This document shows, piece by piece, positions 12,802 to 21,822 of a stretch of 64,000 bases of DNA. Source of the DNA: Heterodera schachtii (Eukaryota > Nematoda > Chromadorea > Rhabditida > Heteroderidae); NCBI GenBank assembly GCA_023374025.1, contig SIJG01000044.1:1112815-1176814 (forward strand). Direction: 5' to 3'. The notes under the pieces were generated by a model. That model was not told the DNA's origin and did no database searches. It was given only the letters and a program-made list of their open reading frames with translations. A program made the translations under genes and the position numbers. Every line of letters starts with the position of its first letter. The stretch's first letter is position 1.

Positions 12802-13069
12802 TTTACAGACAAAACATGTTCGCAAATCACTCTGCTAATTAAAAAAATCATTTTCTTTTGTTTTCAAATATTGATTCATTTCATCAAACAGTTTGACTCA
12901 ATGCAATTTTCATTAATAATTAATGGCTATTTTATTCACCTATTGAAATCAATTTTAAAAACAGTTTTTTACTAAAATATTACAATTAAAAAAATGATTT
13001 TTCATGGCAAATTTAAATTTTTGAAGCTTCAATATGAGATTTCAAAAGTTTTTGATTTGGAATCCTGGA
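12802..13069. other. Short gap between LINE 5' end and secreted-protein gene
   Basis: AT-rich. The right part (12948-13069) is the 3' flank of the secreted-protein gene and is duplicated at 4108-4230. No other gene is seen. Confidence 0.5.
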
Positions 13070-13644
13070 TTATAAAGTATAATATTTTTCCCAAACTTTT
13101 GCAGTGTAATCGGTATTGGGCTCGTATGCAAAATATTTTTCCGGCGGGTCAACAGATTTCTCGATGCCAATTTCAATTAGTCCAATCGGACTATCCGCCA
13201 CAAAAATGGTGTTGAGTTGTGCCAGATAAAGCTCTCCTCCATCTGATAAAAGTTGCTTCATTTTCTCCCATGTGTCTCCAATTTTGTTCTCCAGCTGAAA
13301 GGGGTTGGTGGTGCCGTTATGCGTCCATTTTGAAACCAAAGCGGTCAATCGCTTCGATGATTTAAAATAGATCGAAGCTTAATTTAGTGCCGCATTTTTG
13401 TGTGATTTATGCCTTCGGGGGCGAGATTCGAATTAGGTAAAATGAATGTCAAATTTATGATTAAGCGATTTAAATTGTCATAAAAATTTTCCACAAATAT
13501 TCTTTGACAAAAATATTAATTTAAAAATGCTACCGAACTTACATTATTTAAAATGTTTGTAATGTCTGATTGAAAGAACCCTCCGGCGCTGTACCAAATT
13601 TGCTGGTTAATAACCAAAAAGAAAAGGAGCAAATGCCGTGGCAT
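13070..13644 (-). CDS. Small secreted protein, unknown family (two exons)
   Basis: Exon 1 (13644-13543, 34 codons) begins MPRHLLLFFLVINQQIWYSA, a clear secretory signal peptide, and ends at a strong donor GTAAGT. Exon 2 is placed at 13351-13070, the first acceptor-like AG that keeps phase 0. It encodes about 93 residues with a hydrophilic middle and an aromatic C-terminus (FAYEPNTDYTAKVWEKYYTL). The acceptor (TCATCGAAG) is weak, and the frame just upstream is closed by TAA, so the exon border is the least certain point. Total is about 127 aa with few cysteines. I do not recognise the family. A broken duplicate lies at 4108-4460. In a plant-parasitic nematode, secreted small proteins next to SPRYSEC genes are effector candidates; that is inference. 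Confidence 0.55.
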
Positions 13645-14228
13645 TTTTTGTGTACTTGTTTTTTGGCGAACTTTCCTAAATAAAATAAATTTTTATTATT
13701 TTTATTATCACATTGAACTGACTAAAAATGTACGATTTTGCAGAAAATAAATTTATTAATGAGCAAAAAGAATGATCAAAATAAAAGGAATGGACAAAAT
13801 GAAAAAGCTTCCCAGTGAATTGGTTACATCGATTTCGATGATTCATCAGAAAATGCATCAGAAAATGTGCTTTTTCTTAATAAAAATTTACTTAATTACC
13901 ATATAACTACAGTTATATTGATTTCAAAGTACCACAACTGTCAAATTTTACAAAATCCATGTACACCATAAAAATAATGAAAAATGGTTTGATTCAAATG
14001 GGTTGTATTTATCGTTTGAATGGAGTTTTTCCAATATTTTTACAATGAAATTAGCTCAAAATTTTTTAAATACAATATACAGTGATAATTATTATAGATT
14101 AATTTATTTTCTATTTTATACTTAATAATAATTGAATTTTCAGTTGGGCCATATTAAGATTGGCCATAAAGTAGCAGCAAACACCAAAAGGTGAAACAAT
14201 TCAGCTTTGTAATAACGTAAACACAAAG
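13645..14228. other. Intergenic, nothing recognised
   Basis: AT-rich spacer upstream (5') of the secreted-protein gene. It must hold that gene's promoter, but no clear element was identified. Confidence 0.4.
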
Positions 14229-14330
14229 AAAGAAATGCCTGATATTCTTACGGTGTTGGAGATATGGTCGAAATTGGCATTAATTTGTCCAGTCAAAGGA
14301 TCATTCACGAAGAAAAGTCGACAATTTGAA
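14229..14330 (+). pseudogene. SPRY exon relic
   Basis: The conceptual translation keeps SYGVGDMVEIGINLSSQRII followed by a shifted copy of the FTKNG segment. It matches the end of SPRY exon 4 in the intact genes (compare 25682-25905). No flanking SPRY exons with open frame are present, and the sequence after about 14340 is unrelated. Confidence 0.65.
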
Positions 14331-14699
14331 TGGTAAAAAAAATATTTTTAATGCATCATGCCAAGGGGTTATCTGTACAATAAAAATACTGGCGCGGGAA
14401 GAGATCCCACGCTGGGTTAACTGGGCGTCTAGTCCGCAATTCACGCACTCCCGGGACTCCATGGGATCTATCGGGAATGGATTTTGAATTAAAAAAATTT
14501 GAATTAATTAATTTTTACTCGAAAAATGCGATACATAAAATTCTTATGATACCAACAAATCTCGCATATCGTCTCTCGCCTCTCGCCAACTGTCGCCAAA
14601 AAAACACCATAGTAATTCTCTTTCTCTGATTCCTCTAAATGGTCAGTAATTTAATCACTGTTTTGAACAGAGTTCCCAAGTGTTCTGATTTTTCAGTTT

Positions 14700-15239
14700 G
14701 TCCTGAAAAAAATTTCCGGGCGGCGCCTATAAACACCTCCGGTCCACCAAAACCTATTTTTTCTTAAAAATTAGCTAAAAAGCGCAAATTTTCGTCATTT
14801 TTTGACAAAAGTAACAAATGACATTTAAATTTTGAAAATTTTTCCCGGCGACGCCTATCGGCATCGCGGGAGGGTGCACCCCAAAATCCCGCCGCCGAAA
14901 TCACGCTGCTAGAAATTTTTAAAATTTTTTTCAAACTTAGAATTTTTTCAAGAAAAATTCTTAAGAAAATTTTTTTATAAAAAAATTTCAAAGAAAAAAT
15001 TTTTTTTTGGAAAATTTTCAAAAAAAAACTTAGTAATTTATCATAAAATTCCAAAAAAAAAATCGCTGAAAATTTTTCAAAATTTTTTTTCTTTACATTT
15101 TCTTACAAAAAATTTTTCTAAGATTGAAAATTTTTTTAAAAATTCTAGCGGCGTGATTTTGGCCGGCGTGATTTTGCGGCCTGATTTTGTCCTGTTCCCA
15201 CTGCGGGAACCTCTGTTTCTCAAAAGCTTTTTGGAAAAA
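14700..15239. repeat. Repeat carrying two GC-rich hairpin modules
   Basis: Degraded module copies lie at about 14717-14750 (cctataaacacctccgg) and 14845-14870 (cggcgacgcctatcggcatcg), both followed by AAAAATTTTC-type sequence. The right end carries the TTTTTGGAAAAAGCGCG tail typical of the module. It sits directly against SPRY coding sequence starting at about 15250. No clear terminal inverted repeats were found. Confidence 0.55.
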
Positions 15240-15249
15240 GCGCGCTGCA

Positions 15250-15687
15250 AAAATGTCAAATGCGTTATGCAAATACAGAAGGTCACCGTACTGGTGTGGT
15301 CGGAATTTGGATTCATTTTGCAAAACGGCGATTCTTTTCCACCAAAAATGGAGTACTTTTAGTCAGTAAAATAAAAATGACTCATTATATTTTTATTATC
15401 AGATTTATTTTTTAACAAATATTCCGTCATATCTTCTCATTTTGATATTTTTCATAGATTTCTTCTCGGTCTGCGATTTTCCATCTTCTCTCGTTTATTT
15501 GTATCCGTTTGTTTCTTTATATGATAATGGTGACGAAATTGAGGCAAACTTTGGGACCAACAAATTCGAATTCGATTTGACCACTCTGAAGGAAGAAACT
15601 TCACAAAGTCTAATTATTCTTAGCTTTTTGCTGATTCTTTTTTATCATATTCTTGGACAGCTCATCATTCGAAATCACATCTTTTGA
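15250..15687 (+). pseudogene. SPRY gene 3' remnant
   Basis: 15250-15360 encodes the end of SPRY exon 4 (GVVGIWIHFAKRRFFSTKNG). After an intron of about 95 bp, 15459 onward encodes the last SPRY exon (YPFVSLYDNGDEIEANFG, then FEFDLTTL). The usual stop after TTL is replaced by KEE, so the frame runs on to 15687 and adds about 30 hydrophobic residues. Exons 1-3 are missing, replaced by the repeat at 14700-15239. It is probably not functional. Confidence 0.65.
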
Positions 15688-15697
15688 CATATCATCA

Positions 15698-15835
15698 TTG
15701 GAGGAGGAGGAGGAAAATGGAGAAGGGAGAGGAAGAAGATGAACAACAAGATGAGGAGGAGGAAGAACAAGATGAAGAGGAGGGAGAGAAATAGGAGAGA
15801 GTGAAGGGATAAGAAAGAGTATAAGCGATGGCATG
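15698..15835 (+). repeat. Polypurine (GGA/GAA) tract
   Basis: About 135 bases that are almost purely A and G on the plus strand (GGAGGAGGAGGAAAATGG, then irregular GAGGAAGAAGATG units). It lies just downstream of a SPRY remnant. Such tracts are prone to triplex (H-DNA) formation and length variation. There is no evidence that it is coding. Confidence 0.6.
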
Positions 15836-16440
15836 GCAATGGGCTGTTTTGGAGAGGGCCATAGAAAATTAGTGCTTTTCCTCCTTTCCCCCAAATCTTA
15901 ATCCCCGATTTTGCTCGTCCTTTTCGTCACCATTTGGACTGCTGGGACATCAGCAATTAAAGAAAATGAATTAGGGCCCTCCCCCAAAATTCGACGGCCG
16001 TGCCAAAAAGAAAAATGTTTTTACATCTGTGATTCATTTTTGGGCTTTTTCTTCTTTAAATGTTTTCTGTCATTTTATTCGGATTTCCATTGCACAATTT
16101 CCATTTTTAAAAGTAAAATTTGGCAACAAATCGAAATCAAATTAATTCGCATTCGCAAACAGTTTATTTAATATTTTGAATATTTTAGGGGAATTTTGGG
16201 TGCCGGTGGTGACGATAGGCTAAAATAGCCATTTTGAGGATTTTTTCCAAAATCAGCATAAATCAGCAAATTTTTAAAATTTTGCTATTTGAAGTCATAA
16301 ATGTACTGAAAAATGGATGAAATAATTAATTAATAAACAATAAAATTTATAAGGAATAAAAAGTCACATACAGAAAAATCAACATAATGCCATATGACAA
16401 TATGGAAGTTTTTAGCAGCAGTTTTACACAAAAATGGCCA

Positions 16441-17142
16441 TTTTAAGGGTCCCGGTTCCCAGTCCGGAATTTGAAAAGCTCAGGTCCCGGTCCCTGTCCC
16501 GGTAGGGCAACGGGAACCGGGAAAAACAAGCACAGGTAAGAATGGGGGTCTGAGTGAAAAATTAGAGATGAAAATTGGAGTTAAAGGAAAAAATTTAAAA
16601 TAAATAATTATTATATTCTTTAAAAGTAACGCTTACAATTGTGCAAATGGCCTAGTTGCTAATCTTTTTAATTTTCCACTTTTTTCCCATTGTTCAATTC
16701 CTCTACAGAAATTATAATATTTTGAATTTTCTTTTTATATACTCATGGGTTTCCTATCGACAAAATATGCTTGTTCATATTTTTGTTTAATCACAAATAT
16801 TTTATCTTTTTTTAAAGAAAATCCGTTTACAAATTGAGCCTAATAATCCCAAAAATCAGCGCTTTTCTAATAATATTCGATCATTTAGTCCAAAAATGAT
16901 TAATTGTTTGAAATGATTGAAGAAAATTTGATTTGAAACTTTTCATTAATTTAATTGAGCTTTAACTTTTGGATTTGATTAAATAAAAACAAAATTAAAA
17001 TTTAATTTTTTTATTAATTTTTAAAATTCCTGGTTGGTCCCGGTTCCCGGTCCCGAAGAAAAATCGAGGTCCCGGTCCCGGCTTCTCAGGTCCCTGCAAG
17101 TCCCGGTCCCGGTTTTGCCCAAAATTCCCGGTCCCGCTTCAC
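16441..17142. mobile_element. GGGACC-word element (second copy)
   Basis: The left part contains GGTCCCGGTTCCCAG and a shared GTAGGGCAACGGGAACCGGG-type segment followed by AAAAACAAGCACAGGTAAGA, nearly identical to 60690-60725 and inverted at 8570-8620. The right part ends with repeated CCCGGTCCCGG words to about 17142. It lacks the hairpin module seen in its two relatives, and its ends are too eroded to define the target duplication. Confidence 0.6.
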
Positions 17143-17977
17143 TTCATTTCTCTCGGCATGTAAATTATGAAACCGTTAATATTTTAGGGCAAAAATAAAA
17201 ATAACAAAAGTTAGCGTCCTCAAAATCTCCGAAATTCCCGGCGTACAAATATGTTTAAAACATTTTCAGGAGCCGATTAAGGGCACAGGCAAGAAGAAAG
17301 GAAAACTCCAACTAACGATAGTAATCAAATTACAAAAAAAAAAAGAAGATTTTACAGAATAAACGGCTTTTAAAAGTTAAATAATATGGCAAAACTTTTT
17401 ATTCAATTTTCATATTTAATATATATTTTATATGTATCTTTTTTAATTTTTTTTTAATCTCAACTTTTTGTCGTTTTCTCATTCCCTTCCCCTGTTGTTT
17501 TTGCCCATCTTTTGGGTCACTGTTTGCCAACACAAAGGCAATTAAAATGAATAAATAAAACGATAAAAATGATGAATTTTGTGAATAAATTAAATTATTC
17601 TTTTGCCCATCGGCACTTTCTCCCATTTAGGTCATCGTTTTGCCGTAAATTTATTTAATTTATAATTCAGCAAATGTAACAGAATGAGTATCTTATACGA
17701 CATATCTTACCGAACTTATTTTTTCAAAATTCATTATAATTAATAATAAATTTGAATTAAAAATTCAATCATTATGACTTTTTTCAGAAGACCACTTCTT
17801 TCTCCAATGTAAAATATTTGGTTAAAATACATAATTAAACGTTTAAAAACAAGCAAAAAATATTAATTATCATTTTTAGTGATAGCTGTTCTGATGTGTT
17901 GGGAAAAGACGGAAACGGTAGGAAATTAGGGATCAGTACCAAAATATACTGTAATAGAACGACTGAAATTTTAACAA
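17143..17977. other. Intergenic, nothing firm
   Basis: A minus-strand frame at 17399-17626 holds a hydrophobic stretch followed by a very basic tail (KRQKVEIKKKLKK), but it has no supporting splice or paralogue evidence. 17281-17340 reads as a short basic exon-like stretch. Neither is called. Confidence 0.35.
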
Positions 17978-18250
17978 TGTGCCCGCCCTCCCCGCCGATG
18001 CTAGTCGCGCAAATTAATCGATAAAAATAATCAATAATGATGTCGCCGCCGCGCTAATTAATCGATAAAATTAATCGATAATACACCGCCACTCTCATCC
18101 GCTCCGTCGGTGTGCCGCGATGCCGAGTCACGCAAAAAAAAAAATCAATAATGACACTGCCCACCCTCCCCGCCGATGCCAATGCCGCAAGAAGTAATCG
18201 TTAACACAATCAATCAATAAAATAGGGGGACCGTCCCAATAAATAAAAAT
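17978..18250. repeat. GC-rich block with internal direct repeats beside the Polinton
   Basis: CCCTCCCCGCCGATGC occurs twice (about 17986 and 18167), and ATTAATCGATAAAA-type words occur three times. The block is far more GC-rich than its surroundings and contains many CG dinucleotides. It directly abuts the 3' end of the TBP-like gene at 18254, so it may be the subterminal region of the Polinton. A matching inverted copy was not found on the other side, which is truncated. Confidence 0.5.
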
Positions 18251-18253
18251 TTT

Positions 18254-18801
18254 TTAGTGTCTCTTTAAATTCTTTTGAGCAATTTTCAAATATGGAAGTA
18301 TATAATGATACATTTCGTCAATTTCAGAATTGTTTTTTGTTCCGGTAATTACGACTTTACCGGTACAGAAATTAACGCAGTCATGCTTTTATCCCTCTTG
18401 AAATTTAAACCGCAAAATATTTCTGGTTCATAAAAGGCACGACGATTTTTTCTGAATTCGTTCAGTTCAATTTCATGTCCGAATTTAAAGGTCGAAACAA
18501 TATTTTCAACTCTGTGTCCTGCGTAAGAAGCCCCAGGACACCCAGAGCCCTGAATTATTTCTATAAAATTTTTTATAGCATTTTCACAGTCTATCAGACT
18601 TTTCGTCCCCAGACATATCATTTTCCCGGATTCCCATAATAAAGCGGTGGCTTTGATGGGGCTTGCACATTTGATAACTGCGGCATTGAATTTTCTAGGG
18701 TTATACTTAAATTGGCATTCGGTGATCGTCAGAGAGTTTAGTTTAATCTCGGTACCGAGATTAGCGAGAGCAATGATATTTACGACAATCGGTTTTTGCA
18801 T
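18254..18801 (-). pseudogene. TATA-binding-protein homologue, one frameshift
   Basis: ATG at 18801. Residues 1-85 match the first TBP repeat, including NPRKFNAAVI, TALLWESGKM and CLGTKS, the sequence signature of the saddle that grips the TATA minor groove. The second repeat follows with VENIVSTFKFG and YEPEIFCGL. At about 18357-18365 the frame slips: the annotated frame ends at 18349, but the +1 frame carries straight on with GKVVITGTK and the closing helix, ending in TAA at 18254. The core would therefore be about 180 residues, the normal TBP-core length, with no N-terminal extension. The gene diverges from the next ORF, with TATA boxes between them. TBP genes are not part of the Polinton core set I know; asfarviruses and some giant viruses have TBP-like proteins. 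A captured host TBP copy is the alternative, but divergence from typical animal TBP is strong. Confidence 0.85.
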
Positions 18802-18841
18802 TTTTGATACAATGTACCAATCAAATGGTCCTTACACCCCG

Positions 18842-18864
18842 TTATATACCCTCTCTATAAATAG
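18842..18864. promoter_or_regulatory. Divergent TATA boxes between TBP-like and zinc-finger ORFs
   Basis: On the plus strand TATAAATAG lies at 18856-18864, 39 bp before the ATG at 18895. On the minus strand TATATAAC (18841-18848) lies 47 bp before the ATG of the TBP-like gene at 18801. The spacing from TATA to start codon fits a normal RNA polymerase II promoter with a short leader. Confidence 0.6.
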
Positions 18865-18894
18865 CAACCAAAAAATAAAATTAAATTGAAAAAA

Positions 18895-19072
18895 ATGAGC
18901 TGCCCTCATAAAATTAAGTGTTGTCATTACTGTCCCTGTCATTACGAGATTTGTAAGAGATGTAAAATTCAGTCTTTTGCACTTCGGTACATCATTTTTA
19001 GATAATTTCTGGCTATGCTCCAAATGCGCAAAATATGTTCCCTATGAAAATATAAATAGTTCAAATAAATAA
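18895..19072 (+). pseudogene. Small Cys/His-rich zinc-finger protein, frameshifted
   Basis: ATG at 18895 opens MSCPHKIKCCHYCPCHYEIC and continues with a CKRC pair. The frame stops at 19005, but an alternative frame from about 18965 reads FWLCSKCAKYVPYE and stops at 19072. Together these give at least three CxxC/CxC-type metal-binding pairs in about 58 residues. The frameshift lies between about 18966 and 19004. The role is unknown; small zinc proteins in virus-like elements are often transcription or nucleic-acid-binding factors. It lies between the TBP-like gene and the ATPase. Confidence 0.55.
19051..19059 (+). promoter_or_regulatory. TATA box of the ATPase gene
   Basis: TATAAATAG, identical to the 9-mer at 18856-18864, sits 34 bp upstream of the ATPase ATG at 19085. 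Confidence 0.6.
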
Positions 19073-19084
19073 GAGGCATTAAAA

Positions 19085-19698
19085 ATGTTTCGCGGTCCGT
19101 TCACACTAATTCTCTCGGGAGCTACCGGGAGGGTAAGACCCGTTGGCTTTTACGGTTTTTAAAACATCATAAAATCTAATTGAACCATCACCCACCAAAA
19201 TTCTTTATTGTTACGGTGAGATGAATGATAGTATTTTAGGATTAATTGGGGATGGCGTTGAGACTTTTAACGGGATTCCGGACATGAATAAGATTAAAGA
19301 ACTGGAAAACCCCCCTGTTACTCATACTTGACGATTTAATGCTTAACATGCAGAATACTTTCCTCGATATACTCTTTACCAGGGGCTCCCATAACTGGAA
19401 CGTAAGTGTAATTTTTGTAACCCAGAGTCTCTATGGCCGGGACATTAAAACGGCAAGAGCCAACGCACATTATCTGGTATTAATGCGCAACCCTTCTGGA
19501 CAATTGCAAGTGAGAACACTGGGGTCACAACTGTTCCCTAAAAGATTGAATTATTTCATGGATGCATATCACGATGCGACCAACAATCAATTTAGTTATC
19601 TCATGATTAACATGCATCCAAATTCTGATGAGGAATTCAGATTATGTAGCAAAATTTTTCCCGATGAAACTCTGGAAATTTATTTACCAATTGAATAG
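19085..19698 (+). pseudogene. Polinton packaging ATPase (FtsK/HerA-A32 type), two frameshifts
   Basis: The gene starts MFRGPFTLILSGATG. The Walker A motif (GATGxGKT) is cut by an indel at about 19131-19134, since the GKTRWLLRFL continuation lies in another frame. The next open segment includes KILYCYGEMND. A second slip in the C-run at about 19310-19318 separates it from the Walker B segment LILDDLM and the downstream VSVIFVTQSLYGRD sensor region. The last 119 residues (19339-19698) are open and end EIYLPIE. In the family this motor packages DNA into capsids. Length of about 205 aa is normal for Polinton ATPases. As it stands it cannot be translated in full. Confidence 0.85.
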
Positions 19699-19706
19699 TA
19701 TATAAG
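19699..19706 (+). promoter_or_regulatory. TATA box of the pX-like ORF
   Basis: TATATAAG directly follows the ATPase stop codon and lies 33 bp upstream of ATG 19732. It is the fourth TATA box at this kind of spacing in the element. Confidence 0.55.
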
Positions 19707-19731
19707 AATAATAATTTAAATTAAATTAAAA

Positions 19732-20103
19732 ATGTATAAATTTAGCTCCGAAGTGAAGGAGAAGACAGCGTTCCTAAAGAAGCTTGCCTTCCTCAGATCA
19801 GAACAAAAGAAGAACGAATTAATCGAAAACGCTACAGCTGACCAAATTTTGGCAATCGTTGAAATTTGTGCAAATATATTGAGTTTTAATTTTAAACTCA
19901 CGAACAAACAAAAAAGAAGGTTGGCACTATTCGCCGATTTCTATCGAGAAATTGCCAAATCACGTTCAGAGAAAACAGCAAGAAAAAGGATACAGCAGGG
20001 TAGTGGTATAGCCCTGGGAGCTATTTTGATCCCGGTGCTTAGTGTTTTAGCCCAACATTTATTAGAAAAAATAACATCAGGAAATTTGCAAAGAAAATGT
20101 TAA
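19732..20103 (+). CDS. Polinton small basic/hydrophobic protein (adenovirus pX-like virion protein type)
   Basis: 123 residues, open. The N-terminal two thirds are helical and basic (LTNKQKRRLALFADFYREI). The C-terminal part has the QQGSGIALGAILIPVLSVLA hydrophobic segment. Proteins of this plan (about 120-130 aa, GG/GSG-linked hydrophobic tail) recur beside the ATPase and integrase of animal Mavericks/adintoviruses and have been compared with adenovirus core protein X. It would act in the virion, on DNA or membranes. It overlaps the next ORF by 7 bp. The family comparison is from memory, not a search. Confidence 0.6.
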   Translation: MYKFSSEVKEKTAFLKKLAFLRSEQKKNELIENATADQILAIVEICANILSFNFKLTNKQKRRLALFADFYREIAKSRSEKTARKRIQQGSGIALGAILIPVLSVLAQHLLEKITSGNLQRKC

Positions 20104-20870
20104 TGATTCCCGAGGCAGAATATTTGGCCCTGCGGAATGCGATGAATAGCGGTGATTATCTCCAAAATGAAAAAGCAAGTTTAGACGCAAAGATTTCTCA
20201 GAATTTACAAGACCCCGGCATAAGCGAGGACCTCAAGGCGAAGAGGCACGATTGGCTCTACAAAGAAAGACGTACGGTGAAGGGGATGCTTGAAAATAGA
20301 CCACAGAAGGTGGTGATTGAGAATCTTGTACCCGGTCCGAACGTTGCACCATATTTGGGCCTCAACAATCAATCGAAAGCACAGGAGACTGAAGAACCCC
20401 GGAAAATAATTATTCCTAGGAAAAGAGTTAAGGCGCAAACTCTTGATTCTGAATCAGATAATGATATACTTGAGGAGCTAACTCCGGAACCCCAAACAAC
20501 ACCCACACTCAAAATACCCGTTCCGACCAAAACGTCTATTATCCATCCGACCCTTTTAGATGGTCTTTTTAGGCACGTAAAGGAAAACAAAGATTTATTT
20601 AAAATTACTGCGGCTGGAAAGGTACTGTCGAACATGAATTTACCGATTGAAAACAATAATTATAGAGATGTTTTGTTGTATCTCGCGGGGAAGAAAGATG
20701 AAACGCCGCGCGGTGCAAAATTTCTTAAAGATCGTTTACTGAAGGATCCAACAGTAAAAGACATGGTTAATAAATCAAAGGTCATGTGGGGGCAAGGAAG
20801 GAAAAAGACAAGAAAATCTATAAAAACACCGGGAATAGTGCGAGAGAAGAAACCGTTTAAACCGCTATGA
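20097..20870 (+). CDS. Conserved Polinton hypothetical protein, 257 aa
   Basis: The open frame starts at the ATG inside the end of the previous gene. It has a helical N-terminus (MIPEAEYLALRNAMNSGD), a Pro/acidic linker with basic patches (residues about 105-150, IIIPRKRVKAQ, then PEPQTTPTLKIPVPTK), a small folded domain (HPTLLDGLFRHVKENKDLF to about residue 210) and a strongly basic tail (GQGRKKTRKSIKT). A protein of this layout commonly sits just before the integrase in animal Polintons. Function unknown; the basic ends suggest a DNA- or capsid-associated role. It overlaps the integrase start by 4 bp. Confidence 0.6.
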   Translation: MLMIPEAEYLALRNAMNSGDYLQNEKASLDAKISQNLQDPGISEDLKAKRHDWLYKERRTVKGMLENRPQKVVIENLVPGPNVAPYLGLNNQSKAQETEEPRKIIIPRKRVKAQTLDSESDNDILEELTPEPQTTPTLKIPVPTKTSIIHPTLLDGLFRHVKENKDLFKITAAGKVLSNMNLPIENNNYRDVLLYLAGKKDETPRGAKFLKDRLLKDPTVKDMVNKSKVMWGQGRKKTRKSIKTPGIVREKKPFKPL

Positions 20871-21822
20871 TGGGCAAGACTGTAGAGAAAATTTTATCAA
20901 AAATTTATTATAATTTAAAATCTCCGGCAAGTTTTGCGGGGATTCAGAAAATTTTAAATGAAGAGAAAAAGATTGACCCGGAAATTACGACCGATGACGT
21001 TAATAGATTCCTAGAAAAGCAGAGAACATACACGATTCACAAGCCCATAAGGAAAAGATTCCCGAGACTAAAGACGATTCCGAGCGGCTTGCACACCGAT
21101 TGGCAGTGCGATTTGTGCATATTTGATCAGGTGAAAAAGCATAACGATGGTTACAAGTATTTGTTGGTCTGCATCGACGTGCTGAGTCGAATGATCTTCA
21201 GTGCACCGGCCAAATCAAAGAAGAGTGAGGACATGCTAGATGCTTTTGATCGGGTGTTCGAAAAGTCGAAAATTATCCCGATGAAAATATATAGTGACAG
21301 CGGACTGGAGTTTCAGGCGGGAAAAATGAAAAAATATTTTGAGGAAAAATTCATCATCAAAAATGTAATGTATAGTCCCGACCTTCACGCCGGAGAGTTG
21401 AAAGGGCAAATCGGACAATAAAGGAACGGTTATATCGATACTTTACAAAGAAGAACACTCTACGATGGGTCGATGTAATAGATAAAATAATCTCAAACAT
21501 TAACAACAGTGTAAATAGGACATTGGGGGTCAAACCGTCTTCAATTACTTTTGAAAATGCACGTGCGCTCTGGGAAAAATTATATAAGGCGACGGAAATT
21601 AAAATTTCGAAAAAGAACAAATTTAAAATTGGCGATATCGTTCGAATTACCAAGGAAAAAGGAAAATTTGCAAAGGGATACCTTCCTAACTTTACCGAAG
21701 AATTATTTAAAATCGTTGTTGTCAACGCAACGACACCCGATTCATACAGGATTGAAGATTTGGAAGGAAATTTAATAAAGGGTATATTTTATAACCGGGA
21801 ATTGGTGAAAACGGATGGATGA
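20867..21822 (+). pseudogene. Polinton integrase (rve, DDE type), one frameshift
   Basis: ATGATGGG at 20867 starts the protein. The catalytic core begins at LHTDWQCDL (first Asp), with YLLVCIDVLSRMIF and the second Asp in IYSDSGLEFQ. The frame slips at about 21385-21395, just before the third acidic residue. The annotated frame ends at 21421, while the +1 frame carries VERANRTIKERLYRYF with the catalytic Glu. The C-terminus (21523-21822) is an SH3/chromo-like domain with VRITKEKGKFAKGYLPNFTE. In the family this enzyme inserts the element and makes the target duplication. Broken here by a single indel. It ends inside the next ORF. Confidence 0.85.

Noticed and set aside
15610..15894. 94-residue minus-strand frame rich in Leu, Pro and Ser
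   Set aside because: It is the complement of the polypurine tract and has no supporting splice or homologue evidence.
15911..16171. Possible signal-peptide protein (VLFVTIWTAGTSAIKENE)
   Set aside because: The frame has no ATG before the hydrophobic stretch and the downstream part is low-complexity; no paralogue in the window.
17399..17626. Hydrophobic-plus-basic minus-strand frame
   Set aside because: The composition follows the AT-rich background and the hydrophobic stretch is not N-terminal; no other support.
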